From assembly GCF_042651465.1 (NCBI RefSeq), contig NZ_JBHSCZ010000003.1, forward strand, positions 1 through 64,000: DNA of 64,000 nt. The letters are read 5' to 3'. Every line of letters begins with the position of its first letter. Within the stretch, counting starts at the first letter, position 1. The notes below the pieces were generated by a model that searched no databases, was not told where the DNA came from, and worked only from the letters and a program-made list of their open reading frames with translations. The position numbers were made by a program, and so were the translations under genes. Positions 41,875 to 51,465 of the stretch are shown here, in pieces. The DNA comes from Ferruginibacter yonginensis (GTDB taxonomy: Bacteria; Bacteroidota; Bacteroidia; Chitinophagales; Chitinophagaceae).

Positions 41875-43212
41875 ATGAAGAAAAGTATGCTTTTGGTTTT
41901 AGCAACAATCGTTTCTGCGATTAGTTTTGCTCAAACCAATAATAAGAAATTGCCAAGCTTAGCTGCTCATTTTAGCTTAATTGATTATAAAGGTGCTGCA
42001 AACGTCAGAACAAAAAGCCTTGAAACGGTTATTAACCAAAGTCAATTATTTAAAATTAAAGAAATGAATGCAGCATTATCATTAAGCTATTTACAAGGCT
42101 TTACTGATAAAATTGATTTCGCTGCAACCATTACTGGTGCTGTGCTTAAGCATCCTACATCAGCTACTGTTAAAAATATTTCAGGTGAAGATAAAGTTTT
42201 GGTAGAAGCTGCTGCAACTGCTAATTTCAAATTATTATCAGACGCTAGTAGGTTTACACCTTTTTTAACTTTGGGTGTAGGTGCTACAAGTTGGAGTAGT
42301 TATTTTAGTGCTTTTACGCCAGTTGGTGCTGGGGTTCAATTAAAAATAAATCCAGGTGTTTTTGTATTGGTTAATTCTCAATATCGTATTCCAATTACGG
42401 AAAATGGAGCGTATCATTTTTACCATTCAATTGGTATAGCCTCAAATATTACGGATGCAAAAGCACCAAAAGTTGTAGAGTTACCTGTTGCAGCACCGGT
42501 TGTGTTAGATCGTGATGGTGATGGTGTTTTAGATGCTGATGACAAATGCCCTGATGTTGCTGGTTTAGCTGCTTTAAATGGTTGCCCAGATCGTGATGGT
42601 GATGGTATTGCTGATGGTGATGACAAATGCCCTACAGTTGCAGGTTTAGCTAAATACCAAGGTTGCCCAATACCTGATACTGATGGTGATGGTATCAACG
42701 ACGAACAAGATAAATGCCCTACAGTGAAAGGTTTGGCTCGTTACCAAGGTTGCCCAATACCTGATACTGATGGTGATGGTGTAAACGATGAAGAAGATAA
42801 ATGCCCTACCCGTAAAGGGCCTGCTAGCAACCAAGGTTGTCCTGAAATTGCAAAAGAAGTAGTTGAAAAAATCAATTATGCGGCTAAAAATGTATTCTTT
42901 TCGACTGGTAGCTTCAAATTATTACCTAAGTCTTTCAAATCTTTAGATGAAGTAGTAACTTTATTAAAGGCTGATGTAAGTTTATTGATTGATGTTGATG
43001 GACATACTGATGCTCAAGGTGCTGATGATAAAAACCAAACTTTATCTGAAAACCGTGCTGCTGCAGTAAAAAATTACTTAGTTAGCAAAGGTATTGCTGA
43101 AAGCCGTTTAAAAGCAACTGGTTATGGTGAAACAAAGCCTGTAGCTGATAATAAAACTGCTGCTGGTCGTGCTAAAAACAGAAGAACTGAAATGACTGTT
43201 AGAAACTTCTAA
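41875..43212 (+). CDS. OmpA family protein with thrombospondin type 3 repeats
   Basis: 445 aa. Signal peptide (ISFAQ), an N-terminal beta-barrel-like region (~25-200), then acidic calcium-binding TSP type 3 repeats (DRDGDGVLDADDKCP and DTDGDGINDEQDKCP forms, ~205-320), and a C-terminal OmpA domain that binds peptidoglycan ('IDVDGHTDAQGADDKNQTLS' ... 'AGRAKNRRTEM'). Anchors the outer membrane to the wall. Repeat DNA at ~42505-42840 is near-identical between copies. The ATG at 41875 begins the signal peptide and lies after the promoter box. Confidence 0.94.
   Translation: MKKSMLLVLATIVSAISFAQTNNKKLPSLAAHFSLIDYKGAANVRTKSLETVINQSQLFKIKEMNAALSLSYLQGFTDKIDFAATITGAVLKHPTSATVKNISGEDKVLVEAAATANFKLLSDASRFTPFLTLGVGATSWSSYFSAFTPVGAGVQLKINPGVFVLVNSQYRIPITENGAYHFYHSIGIASNITDAKAPKVVELPVAAPVVLDRDGDGVLDADDKCPDVAGLAALNGCPDRDGDGIADGDDKCPTVAGLAKYQGCPIPDTDGDGINDEQDKCPTVKGLARYQGCPIPDTDGDGVNDEEDKCPTRKGPASNQGCPEIAKEVVEKINYAAKNVFFSTGSFKLLPKSFKSLDEVVTLLKADVSLLIDVDGHTDAQGADDKNQTLSENRAAAVKNYLVSKGIAESRLKATGYGETKPVADNKTAAGRAKNRRTEMTVRNF
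42505..42840 (+). repeat. DNA tandem repeats encoding TSP type 3 repeats
   Basis: Four units with shared segments such as GATGGTGATGGT and GGTTGCCCAATACCTGATAC. Two neighbouring units are almost identical at the DNA level, so repeat number may vary between strains. Confidence 0.7.
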
Positions 43213-43231
43213 TAATTATTCAATAATACTT

Positions 43232-43264
43232 AAAGCCCTCGTTTTATAACGAGGGCTTTTTTAT
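43232..43264 (+). terminator. OmpA-like gene terminator
   Basis: AAAGCCCTCGTT, TTAT, AACGAGGGCTTT is a perfect 12-bp stem, then a T-run. Confidence 0.93.
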
Positions 43265-43283
43265 TAATCACAATTTTTAATCA

Positions 43284-44111
43284 TTATTTATATTCATATT
43301 CAATACTACCCATTAGTTTACGTTCATCAGTATAACAACGTTCTTTAGTGCGTAAACCATTTTCATAATTATATTTCCATACATAATAGTTAGTGCCACC
43401 TTCTTCTACTGCTGTCATTTGAGTTATTTGTCCGGCACTATTATATTCAAATACATAATCTGGTTTTAATTTTTTAGTGTATTCGGTAGATTGTACAATA
43501 TCTGTAAGTCTATTTTTACTATCATAATAGTAATAAAATTTAGTTCCTAGTTTAGTATCTTTTTCTATAGCTACATTTCCTTTTTCATCTAAAGCAAAAT
43601 ATATTTCGTTATAGTCTTTACCGTTTTTAATGATGGTCATTTTAGTAGGCACATTGTTATTGTAAGTATACCTATGAACTTCGGTTATGGTACTTTCAAA
43701 ATCATCATCTTTAGATTGAATATTTGAAGTAATTGTTTCAATTTGGCCTGCGCTATTGTAGGTATAAGATATGGATGAAACAACAAAATCAGAACTATCT
43801 TTTGTACTAAGTAATGCTCCATCAGCATTAAAAGTAGAGGTAAATAAAGAGGCAGCTGCTATGTTTGCACGGGTAAATAATTCAGTTTGTTGGTAATTTT
43901 TTGTAATTTTTTTTTCGCAGAAAAAGCCCTCACTTTCACTACCATCATCTTCATAACTTTTAATGATAATTTTTTTAACCTTGTTTTCTTTGTAAGCTTT
44001 TAAATCGGCAACTACTTGTTTGTTACTCAACAAATCTTTATAATAATATTGGCCCATCGCAAAGCTTGAAAAGCCCAATGATAGCCCTACAATAATGATA
44101 CTTTTATACAT
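43284..44111 (-). CDS. Exported protein with RHS/YD-like repeats
   Basis: 275 aa. Signal peptide (MYKSIIIVGLSLGFSSFAMG), then spaced YD-type strands: 'YTYNSAGQIETITS', 'YYYDSKNRLTDIVQ', 'FEYNSAGQITQMTA' and 'WKYNYENGLRTKE'. These resemble the repeats of RHS proteins but are few, and no toxin domain or C-terminal cargo is visible. Such short RHS-like proteins are common and uncharacterised in Bacteroidota. Divergent from the DUF3667 gene. Confidence 0.65.
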   Translation of the reverse strand: MYKSIIIVGLSLGFSSFAMGQYYYKDLLSNKQVVADLKAYKENKVKKIIIKSYEDDGSESEGFFCEKKITKNYQQTELFTRANIAAASLFTSTFNADGALLSTKDSSDFVVSSISYTYNSAGQIETITSNIQSKDDDFESTITEVHRYTYNNNVPTKMTIIKNGKDYNEIYFALDEKGNVAIEKDTKLGTKFYYYYDSKNRLTDIVQSTEYTKKLKPDYVFEYNSAGQITQMTAVEEGGTNYYVWKYNYENGLRTKERCYTDERKLMGSIEYEYK

Positions 44112-44203
44112 CTAATAAATTTTATTCAAGTAAAAATACAAAGTCAATATTTGTTTATTCACAACATCAACATAAAGTTTATTATTTTTAACAAAATTAC
44201 TTT

Positions 44204-45172
44204 GTGAGCCATTTAAAAGAACGAAAAGAAAAGAACTGCTTAAATTGTAATGCCCAAGTACATGGCAGGTTTTGTAGTGTATGCGGACAAGAAAATGTGG
44301 TGCCACAAGAGTCGGCTTGGCATTTAGTCACCCATTTCTTTAATGATATTACCCATTTTGATGGTAAGTTTTTTATATCACTCAAGTATATATTATTTAA
44401 ACCAGGTTTTTTATCGAGTGAGTATGTTGCAGGGCGGCGACAATCATACCTTAATCCTATAAGGTTATACGTATTTACATCTTTCCTATTCTTTTTAATA
44501 TTGTACACTTTTATAATACCGACATTTGAAATTAAAAACAACAACAAAGTACCACCACAACAGCAACAAATAATAGACAGTATTCAAAAAGAAAACAATG
44601 ATGTTGAATGGATAAATTTTTATGGTAAAAAAAAGTACAAAAATCTTGCTGAATTTGATTCATTGAATGCTCTAGGCAAAGTAGATGATGGCTTAATTGA
44701 TAAATTCATTACAAGAAGGCAATTGCAGCTTGATGAGAAATATAAAAATGTTGAAGGTGGTTATTCAGAAAAATTAAGTGATAATTTTATCCATTCGCTG
44801 CCGCAGCTATTTATTTTTACACTGCCTTTTTTAGCCCTATTTTTAAAACTAATTTATTGGCGTAATAAACAATGGTACTATGTAGCACATGCTATTTTTG
44901 CTGTGCATTTGTATGTATTTGCCTACATTATTTTTTTGGTAATAATGCTAATATCAAAAGTTGAAGGGTATAATTATTTACATTGGCTGCATTACATAAA
45001 AATTGCTGCAACCTTTTGGATTTTTTACTACACCTATAAAGCAGTACGAAACTTTTATGGACAATCTCGTTTTAAAACAATCATTAAAATCATTTTAGTA
45101 GTTTTTTACTTAATGATTATTTTAACATTGATGATGATAGTTTTCGGAGCCATATCATACTTAAAATTATAA
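44204..45172 (+). CDS. DUF3667 membrane protein
   Basis: 322 aa, start GTG. The N-terminus has a zinc-ribbon-like pair of CxxC motifs (CLNCNAQVHGRFCSVCGQ) followed by 'HLVTHFFNDITHFDGKFF', which is the DUF3667 signature. Four or five membrane segments follow. Its function is unknown. It lies 6 nt upstream of mazG on the same strand. Confidence 0.82.
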   Translation: MSHLKERKEKNCLNCNAQVHGRFCSVCGQENVVPQESAWHLVTHFFNDITHFDGKFFISLKYILFKPGFLSSEYVAGRRQSYLNPIRLYVFTSFLFFLILYTFIIPTFEIKNNNKVPPQQQQIIDSIQKENNDVEWINFYGKKKYKNLAEFDSLNALGKVDDGLIDKFITRRQLQLDEKYKNVEGGYSEKLSDNFIHSLPQLFIFTLPFLALFLKLIYWRNKQWYYVAHAIFAVHLYVFAYIIFLVIMLISKVEGYNYLHWLHYIKIAATFWIFYYTYKAVRNFYGQSRFKTIIKIILVVFYLMIILTLMMIVFGAISYLKL

Positions 45173-45178
45173 TAATTA

Positions 45179-45985
45179 ATGAATACATATAGCACAGCAT
45201 TTGAGCGTTTGGTTACTATAATGAATGAGCTAAGGGAGCAATGCCCTTGGGATAAAAAGCAAACCATACAAACGCTTAGGCACCTCACTATTGAAGAAAC
45301 CTACGAGTTGGTTGATGCTATTGATCAAAACGATTGGAAAGGTATTAAAGAAGAGTTAGGTGATTTATTGTTGCACATTGTATTCTACGCAAAAATTGGT
45401 AATGAGCAACAACAGTTTAGTTTAGATGAAATGATTAATGGTATTTGCGATAAACTCGTTAGTAGGCACCCTCATATTTATGGTGATGTATCAGCCGATG
45501 CAGATTTGAAAAAAGTTGTTACTGATGCGGATGTTAAAGAAAACTGGGAAAAATTAAAATTGAAAGAAGGTAAAACATCTATTTTAGGAGGTGTACCAAA
45601 TTCATTACCGTCAATGGTGAAAGCTATTCGTTTACAAGAAAAATCAAAAACAGTAGGCTTTGAATGGGAAAATACGGAACAAGTTTTAGCAAAGGTTAAC
45701 GAAGAAATGGCAGAGTTACAAGAAGCCATACAAACAGGAAACCAACATGCTATTGCTGATGAAATGGGTGATGTTTTTTTCTCATTAGTAAATTTTGCAA
45801 GGTTTTTGCAGGTAGATGCTGATGCAGCGCTGGAAGGTACCAATCAAAAATTTATAAAACGTTTTAAAGCCATTGAAACCGCCGCAGCTGCACAAAATAA
45901 AGCATTACATGATATGACTTTAGGTGAAATGGATGCTTTATGGAATGAAATAAAGTTGAAGGAAAAAAGTACAAATCAATTTTAA
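45179..45985 (+). CDS. mazG: Nucleoside triphosphate pyrophosphohydrolase MazG
   Basis: 268 aa. Hydrolyses NTPs to NMP and pyrophosphate. Two MazG domains: the first with 'LREQCPWDKKQTIQTLRHL' and the metal-binding 'EETYELVDAI...EELGDLLLHIVF', the second with 'EEMAELQEAI' and 'DEMGDVFFSLVNFAR'. It is the long two-domain form like E. coli MazG. The sensor kinase gene begins 3 nt downstream. Confidence 0.95.
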   Translation: MNTYSTAFERLVTIMNELREQCPWDKKQTIQTLRHLTIEETYELVDAIDQNDWKGIKEELGDLLLHIVFYAKIGNEQQQFSLDEMINGICDKLVSRHPHIYGDVSADADLKKVVTDADVKENWEKLKLKEGKTSILGGVPNSLPSMVKAIRLQEKSKTVGFEWENTEQVLAKVNEEMAELQEAIQTGNQHAIADEMGDVFFSLVNFARFLQVDADAALEGTNQKFIKRFKAIETAAAAQNKALHDMTLGEMDALWNEIKLKEKSTNQF

Positions 45986-45988
45986 AAA

Positions 45989-48900
45989 TTGGGTATAGCC
46001 ATATTTAAACATAAAATTGTAAAGGATAATATTTACCTGTTGCTAGCTTCGCTGTTGCTACTGAGTATATCTATTTTTACCAACCGAACCCAACCTGCCG
46101 CTACTATTAACCACGATTTTGCAGTTGCATTGCAAAAGTATATCAACAAACAAGAGCAATCATTTCAAACATTATTAAATGATTCAACCGCATTTAACAA
46201 TGCTGTAAGTTGGTACAAAACTATTCCCGAAAGTAAAGCAACACCAAAACTGTTTGTTTATGCTAAAATTGGAGATGAAAAACAATTACGTTTTTGGAAT
46301 ACGCAAACAGTATTACCAACACCAACTATTATTAATGGCGCTGACGGAAACACTTTTGCACTCTTAAGTAATGGCTATTACTTTGTACAAAAGCAAACTT
46401 TAGGTAGCAATATTATTATTGGTTTATCATTGGTGCAATGGCAATACAGTATTCCTAACAATTATTTAAGAAACGATTTTGTAATACCCCATTTAAGTGG
46501 GGCATCATTTCAAATTAATGAAAATAAAGATGGAGCTAACGTTACCACTTCAAAAGGAACGTATTTGTTTTCAGTTAAAAATAGTAATACCAACATTCAA
46601 ACACAAAACAATGAACTCACCGTTTGGTTGCGGTTGTTAGCATTAATACCGTTATTGATTTTTATTTATTTTATTACAAATCATATTTTACAACATAAAA
46701 ATTTTTTACAAGCAACTGGTTTTTTAATTGCATCATTACTCGGCTTAAGGGTACTTACATATGTACTGGTAGATTTTTTTATGTGGCGTTATTTTGAATT
46801 GTTTGATCCTACTATTTATGGTGCCGGTTTTATTTTACGTTCGTTAGGTGATTTGCTTATAAATGCTTTGTTGTTTTTTGTTATCATCAATTTTATTCAA
46901 AATAACTTACCCAAACATCCTATAAAAATTGTAACAACAACAGTTGTTCAAAAATGGATTGCATTATCCATATTTACTTTTTTATTGTTAGCCATTACTT
47001 ACTTTGTTTCAAACACCATCCGCTCCATGGTGGCCGATTCTCAAATTTCATTTGATGTCATTAATTTTTTCAGCCTTGATGTTTACAGTGTTATAGGTTT
47101 TTTAGTACTCTGTTTTATTGCCATCACCTACTTTTTTACTTGTAAAGTAATATTGTTTTTTATACAACAATTATCAACTATCAATATTCAAGTATTTTTA
47201 TTATTAGTTGTACAAGCGTTGATTTTACTGAGTTGTATGATAGGTACACTTACAGATGCCTTTGAATTTTTTGAACTTTTTTGGTTGCTTTTGTTTTTAT
47301 TGTTGCTAAAAATTGAATTGACTGGTAGTGTGTCAATCGAAAGAATTATTTCAAAATTGTTGTTTTGGTTATTCTTTTTTTCAATTACTATTTCATTGGT
47401 AATTATTTCTGAAAACGGTAGAAAAGAATTAAACCGTCGCCAACATTATGCAGAACTTATTGCAGCAAAGGCAAATCCCATTAATGATGTATTGCTCAAT
47501 ACCATTTTAACAGAATTTAGAGCGGATGTAATGGCTACTAAATTTTATTTATTGCAAAATGAACAAACAGCGTACAAGTTTAGAGATAGTATTATTCAAA
47601 ATAATATTGCTGGCTACAACGATACGTATGATACCAAAGTACTTGTGTACGATGCATTAGGAAAGCCCCTTTACAACAACGATCCAATTTTGTTTAATAG
47701 TATTGAAGGTATTTTTTTAGCACAATCAAAACCCACAGCAGTTGAAGGGTTAAATTATTACGATGCTGGTTACGATAAACTTAATTACATCGCACAAAAA
47801 ATTATAAAGGATGATAATGGAAATTTAATGGGTTATATTTTTATTGTTATAAGTCCAAGAAATACCAATGCAGATGTATTGTACCCAGAACTGTTTACAA
47901 ATGGACAAATAAATTCAATTGAAAGTTCCACAACTTATGCTTACGCAATTTATGATAAAGGCAAGCTTATAGCCAGTCACAACGATTACGCATTTACATC
48001 GAGGTATCAAGATCAACATTTTGCTGGTAAGCAATTTTTAATGCTTAGCAATAGTAATTATAACGAATTATGGTATAATGCTGGGGCCGATAAATATGTA
48101 GTCATCGTTAAACAAAACAATCAATTAATTGAGTTAATAACGTTATTTTCATATTTGTTTCTTTCATTTTTATTATTAACTGCATTTGTATGGCTTGTTG
48201 CATTGTTATTGAAAACAAGGTTTAAGCTCATCAATTTTAAAAAGATAATACAGCTTTCAATTAAGCATCAAATACACGGAACCATTATCTTTTTTAGTAT
48301 AATTTCATTTTTAATTATTGGTATCGCCACTATTTTATTTTTTGTAAATAGATATCAAACCAACAACAAAGAAACTTTAAGTCGTACTATTAAAAAGATG
48401 GAAGAAAAATTGTCTGGAACAGTTAGTTTCGATATGTTACAACTGAATCGTTTCAATAGTGATCATAATAATAATAGTACTGCATTAGATACCATTGCTA
48501 CATCAATCGCTAACTTATACGGACTTGACATCAATATTTATGATTTAAATGGCGATTTAAAAGCATCATCATTTGTAGTGCCTTACAAAAAAGGGATTGC
48601 TAGTATTAAAATGAACCCAACGGCGTATGCACATTTGCATCATAAAAAAGAAATTCAATTTTACCAGCAAGAGCATATTGGGCAGTTAACTTATGTGAGT
48701 GATTATATGCCATTAACCAATCAGTTTGGTAAAGATGTTGGGTATTTGAATATTCCTTATTTCACATCTCAAACAAAATTAAAAGAAGAAATTTCAAACT
48801 TTTTGGTAACCATCATCAACCTTAATGCCTTTATATTTTTAATTGCAGGGTTGGTTTCTTTAATCATCACCAATCGTATCACCAATTCATTTTCATTTAT

Positions 48901-49720
48901 AAGTGAAAAAATGAAAAGTATTAATTTGGGTAAACGCAATGAAATTATTGAGTGGCATAGAGAAGATGAAATTGGCGCTTTAGTAAAAGAGTATAATAAA
49001 ATGTTGGCTAATCTTGATAAGAGTGCAGCGGCATTAGCTAAAAGTGAAAGGGAGAGTGCATGGCAAGAAATGGCAAAACAAGTAGCACACGAAATTAAAA
49101 ATCCACTCACTCCAATGAAGTTGAGCATGCAATTTCTGCAAAATGCAATTGAAAATGGTGCACCAAATATTAAGGAATTAGGTGCTAAAGTTGCTCGAAC
49201 ACTTGTAGAACAAATTGATCATTTAAGCCAAATAGCAGGAGAGTTTAGCAGGTTTGCAAATATTGAAAATGCCAATCCTGAATATTTTGACCTAAACGAA
49301 GCCTTAACGTCAATTAAGCAGCTGTATAATGGCGATAGTAAGGTTCATTTTAGTTGGATGATACTTGAGCAGCAAGTAATGGTTTATGCAGATAAAACGC
49401 ATGTAAATCGCATTTTAACCAATTTAATTTTAAATGCCATACAAGCCGTTCCCCAAGGTACAACACCACAAATAAATGTTGCTGAAACCATCATTGGTAG
49501 TAATGTTCAAATAAAAATAACCGATAACGGCATTGGTATTAGTGAAGCTGTACAACATAAAATTTTTACACCCAACTTTACTACTAAAACTTCAGGTACT
49601 GGCTTAGGGCTTGCTATGTGTAAAAGAATGGTAGAGCAAGCTGGCGGTTCTATTTACTACCAAACTTCAGCAATGGGTACTAGTTTTTTTGTACAACTGC
49701 CCATTGTTACAGCTGTTTAA
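45989..49720 (+). CDS. Large membrane sensor histidine kinase
   Basis: 1243 aa. N-terminal membrane anchor, an extracytoplasmic stretch (~30-210), several membrane segments (~210-480), a second extracytoplasmic sensor region, further membrane helices near 725, 775 and 960, then a HAMP-like linker, HisKA and HATPase. The phosphorylated residue is H1034 (VAHEIKNPLTPMKL); ATP-binding boxes are 'NLILNAIQAV', 'DNGIGI' and 'TSGTGLGLAMCKRM'. No response regulator gene is adjacent. The start appears to be TTG at 45989, since no ATG fits. The HisKA region resembles NtrY-type kinases. Its last 4 bp overlap the convergent polX-like gene. Confidence 0.85.
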   Translation: MGIAIFKHKIVKDNIYLLLASLLLLSISIFTNRTQPAATINHDFAVALQKYINKQEQSFQTLLNDSTAFNNAVSWYKTIPESKATPKLFVYAKIGDEKQLRFWNTQTVLPTPTIINGADGNTFALLSNGYYFVQKQTLGSNIIIGLSLVQWQYSIPNNYLRNDFVIPHLSGASFQINENKDGANVTTSKGTYLFSVKNSNTNIQTQNNELTVWLRLLALIPLLIFIYFITNHILQHKNFLQATGFLIASLLGLRVLTYVLVDFFMWRYFELFDPTIYGAGFILRSLGDLLINALLFFVIINFIQNNLPKHPIKIVTTTVVQKWIALSIFTFLLLAITYFVSNTIRSMVADSQISFDVINFFSLDVYSVIGFLVLCFIAITYFFTCKVILFFIQQLSTINIQVFLLLVVQALILLSCMIGTLTDAFEFFELFWLLLFLLLLKIELTGSVSIERIISKLLFWLFFFSITISLVIISENGRKELNRRQHYAELIAAKANPINDVLLNTILTEFRADVMATKFYLLQNEQTAYKFRDSIIQNNIAGYNDTYDTKVLVYDALGKPLYNNDPILFNSIEGIFLAQSKPTAVEGLNYYDAGYDKLNYIAQKIIKDDNGNLMGYIFIVISPRNTNADVLYPELFTNGQINSIESSTTYAYAIYDKGKLIASHNDYAFTSRYQDQHFAGKQFLMLSNSNYNELWYNAGADKYVVIVKQNNQLIELITLFSYLFLSFLLLTAFVWLVALLLKTRFKLINFKKIIQLSIKHQIHGTIIFFSIISFLIIGIATILFFVNRYQTNNKETLSRTIKKMEEKLSGTVSFDMLQLNRFNSDHNNNSTALDTIATSIANLYGLDINIYDLNGDLKASSFVVPYKKGIASIKMNPTAYAHLHHKKEIQFYQQEHIGQLTYVSDYMPLTNQFGKDVGYLNIPYFTSQTKLKEEISNFLVTIINLNAFIFLIAGLVSLIITNRITNSFSFISEKMKSINLGKRNEIIEWHREDEIGALVKEYNKMLANLDKSAAALAKSERESAWQEMAKQVAHEIKNPLTPMKLSMQFLQNAIENGAPNIKELGAKVARTLVEQIDHLSQIAGEFSRFANIENANPEYFDLNEALTSIKQLYNGDSKVHFSWMILEQQVMVYADKTHVNRILTNLILNAIQAVPQGTTPQINVAETIIGSNVQIKITDNGIGISEAVQHKIFTPNFTTKTSGTGLGLAMCKRMVEQAGGSIYYQTSAMGTSFFVQLPIVTAV

Positions 49721-51387
49721 ATATTTTTCAAACTTTTTCTATTGTTTACAAAGGCATCAAAAGCAGCAGCATTATAACTACTTAAATTTTGAGAATTATT
49801 AACCAATGCTTTTTGTGCAACGTATACACCATATTCCACATCATCAATACCATCTGTACTATGGGCATCTGGGTTTATAGAAATCAATACATTTTTTTCT
49901 AAAGCGTATGGTATTTCTCTCCAATCAATATCTAATCGGTTAGGGTTGGCGTTTAATTCAATTACTACATTATTAGCAGCACAGGCATCAATAATTTTTT
50001 TAAAGTCGAGTGGGTAACCTGGTCTACTTAATAATAAGCGGCCTGTCATATGGCCTAAAATGGTTGTATAAGGGTTTTCTATGGCTTTTAAAAGGCGTTC
50101 CATAGCTTTCTCTTGCTGCATTTTTAAATTGCTATGTACTGAGGCTATCACTACATCAAACGTACTAAGTATGGCGTCACTATAGTCTAAACTTCCATCG
50201 TTTAAAATATCACTTTCAATACTTTTATATATTTTGAATGGATGTAATTTTTTATTGAGTTCATCTATCTGTTGGTGCTGTGCTTTAATACGGTCTTCTT
50301 GTAAGCCTTGTGCATAAAATGCACTTTTACTATGGTCAGTTATAACCATATATTCCATATTTTTTTGTAAGGCTGCTAAAGCCATTTCTTCAATGGTATT
50401 ATTGCCATCACTCCAATTGCTGTGACAATGTATGAGCCCTTTTATATTTTTAGTAGTAACAATATTTTGAAACTCAAGCGATTTGTTGGTTAATATTCGA
50501 GCATCTTCTCTAGCAAAACTTGGTATAAATGGCAAACCCTTATTTTCAAAATAAGTCGCTTCATTTGTTACGAGTTGATCATTTGAATGAATATGTTGTA
50601 GTGCCTCGTAAAAATGAGTACTACTGCTTGTTTTAATACAAGTTTCAGTAAAATTATTTGCAGCAGCGTAAAACTTTAGTTGTATGCCAGCTTGGGTGTT
50701 CCATAAACTATAATGTTCAGTAGTTTCAACCAAACTAAATTTTGGATCAACAGTAATACGTTCATTTATCACATCAATAGTGCTTTCAATAACAAACTCA
50801 AGTGCAGTAATAATTTCCATTTGTCTGGCAACATCACCCGTAATTGTTACTTGTATACCATTAAAACGTTGGTTTAAATACTGCGTTACTTCATGAACCG
50901 CTTGTTTGGTTTGGCTGTATAAAAAGCTGCCTTTATTGTTTAAATAATACGTGATGGTTTCTAATACATTTTGTTGTGTTTTTTCACCAAACCCTTTGTA
51001 TAGTTTTAACCTATTTTCTTTACAAGCATATAGCAGTTCGCCAATCGTTTCTATTTCCATCTCTTTCCATATACTGTGTATTTTTTTAGGTCCAATACCT
51101 TTTATCTGCATCATTTCAATGATGCCCTCAGGTGTTTGAGCAATTAAAGCCGTTAACTGCGATAATTGCCCGGTTTGTAGCAACTCAATTATTTTTTTTG
51201 CTGATGATGCACCAATACCTTTTATGCCTGCTATTACCGCTTCATCTAACCCAGCTAATGGTGTTTGTAATTTTTCAATGGCAAAGGCAGCACTTGCATA
51301 CGATTTTGATTTAAAACTATTTTCACCATGTATATCCATCAATTTAGCTAACAATGTAAACGCATCGGCTATTTCGTAATTGGTCAT
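49717..51387 (-). CDS. PolX-like protein with PHP domain, polymerase site degraded
   Basis: 556 aa. HhH region (ALKxIKGIGA-type 'VIAGIKGIGASSAKKI' and 'MMQIKGIGPKKIHSIW'), a Pol beta-like palm and a C-terminal PHP domain. The palm motif expected as GSxRRxxExxxDxD reads G184-DVARQMEIITALEF, so the two Asp are A195 and E197, and the third Asp is Q236 (IQLKF). The PHP metal site looks intact: H320/H322/D327 (HCHSNWSD), 'ITDHS', 'ASVHS' and 'NPDAHS'. So I expect exonuclease or phosphoesterase activity but no polymerase activity. Confidence 0.85.
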   Translation of the reverse strand: MTNYEIADAFTLLAKLMDIHGENSFKSKSYASAAFAIEKLQTPLAGLDEAVIAGIKGIGASSAKKIIELLQTGQLSQLTALIAQTPEGIIEMMQIKGIGPKKIHSIWKEMEIETIGELLYACKENRLKLYKGFGEKTQQNVLETITYYLNNKGSFLYSQTKQAVHEVTQYLNQRFNGIQVTITGDVARQMEIITALEFVIESTIDVINERITVDPKFSLVETTEHYSLWNTQAGIQLKFYAAANNFTETCIKTSSSTHFYEALQHIHSNDQLVTNEATYFENKGLPFIPSFAREDARILTNKSLEFQNIVTTKNIKGLIHCHSNWSDGNNTIEEMALAALQKNMEYMVITDHSKSAFYAQGLQEDRIKAQHQQIDELNKKLHPFKIYKSIESDILNDGSLDYSDAILSTFDVVIASVHSNLKMQQEKAMERLLKAIENPYTTILGHMTGRLLLSRPGYPLDFKKIIDACAANNVVIELNANPNRLDIDWREIPYALEKNVLISINPDAHSTDGIDDVEYGVYVAQKALVNNSQNLSSYNAAAFDAFVNNRKSLKNI

Positions 51388-51414
51388 TTTTATTAAAATT
51401 ATAGTAGGTGCAAA

Positions 51415-51448
51415 ATAAAAAAGGTTCCGATACTATCGGAACCTTTTT
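51415..51448 (-). terminator. Terminator downstream of the histone H1-like gene
   Basis: AAAAAAGGTTCCGAT and ATCGGAACCTTTTT form a long stem. On the minus strand it follows the H1-like stop codon and ends in a T-run. Confidence 0.85.
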
Positions 51449-51465
51449 CAATAAAGAGCAAATTA

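Noticed and set aside
42505..42840. Possible intergenic repeat array
   Set aside because: Repeats are in frame and encode TSP type 3 units of the OmpA-like protein.
43284..44111. Polymorphic toxin of the RHS type
   Set aside because: Too short, few repeats, no cargo domain and no immunity gene.
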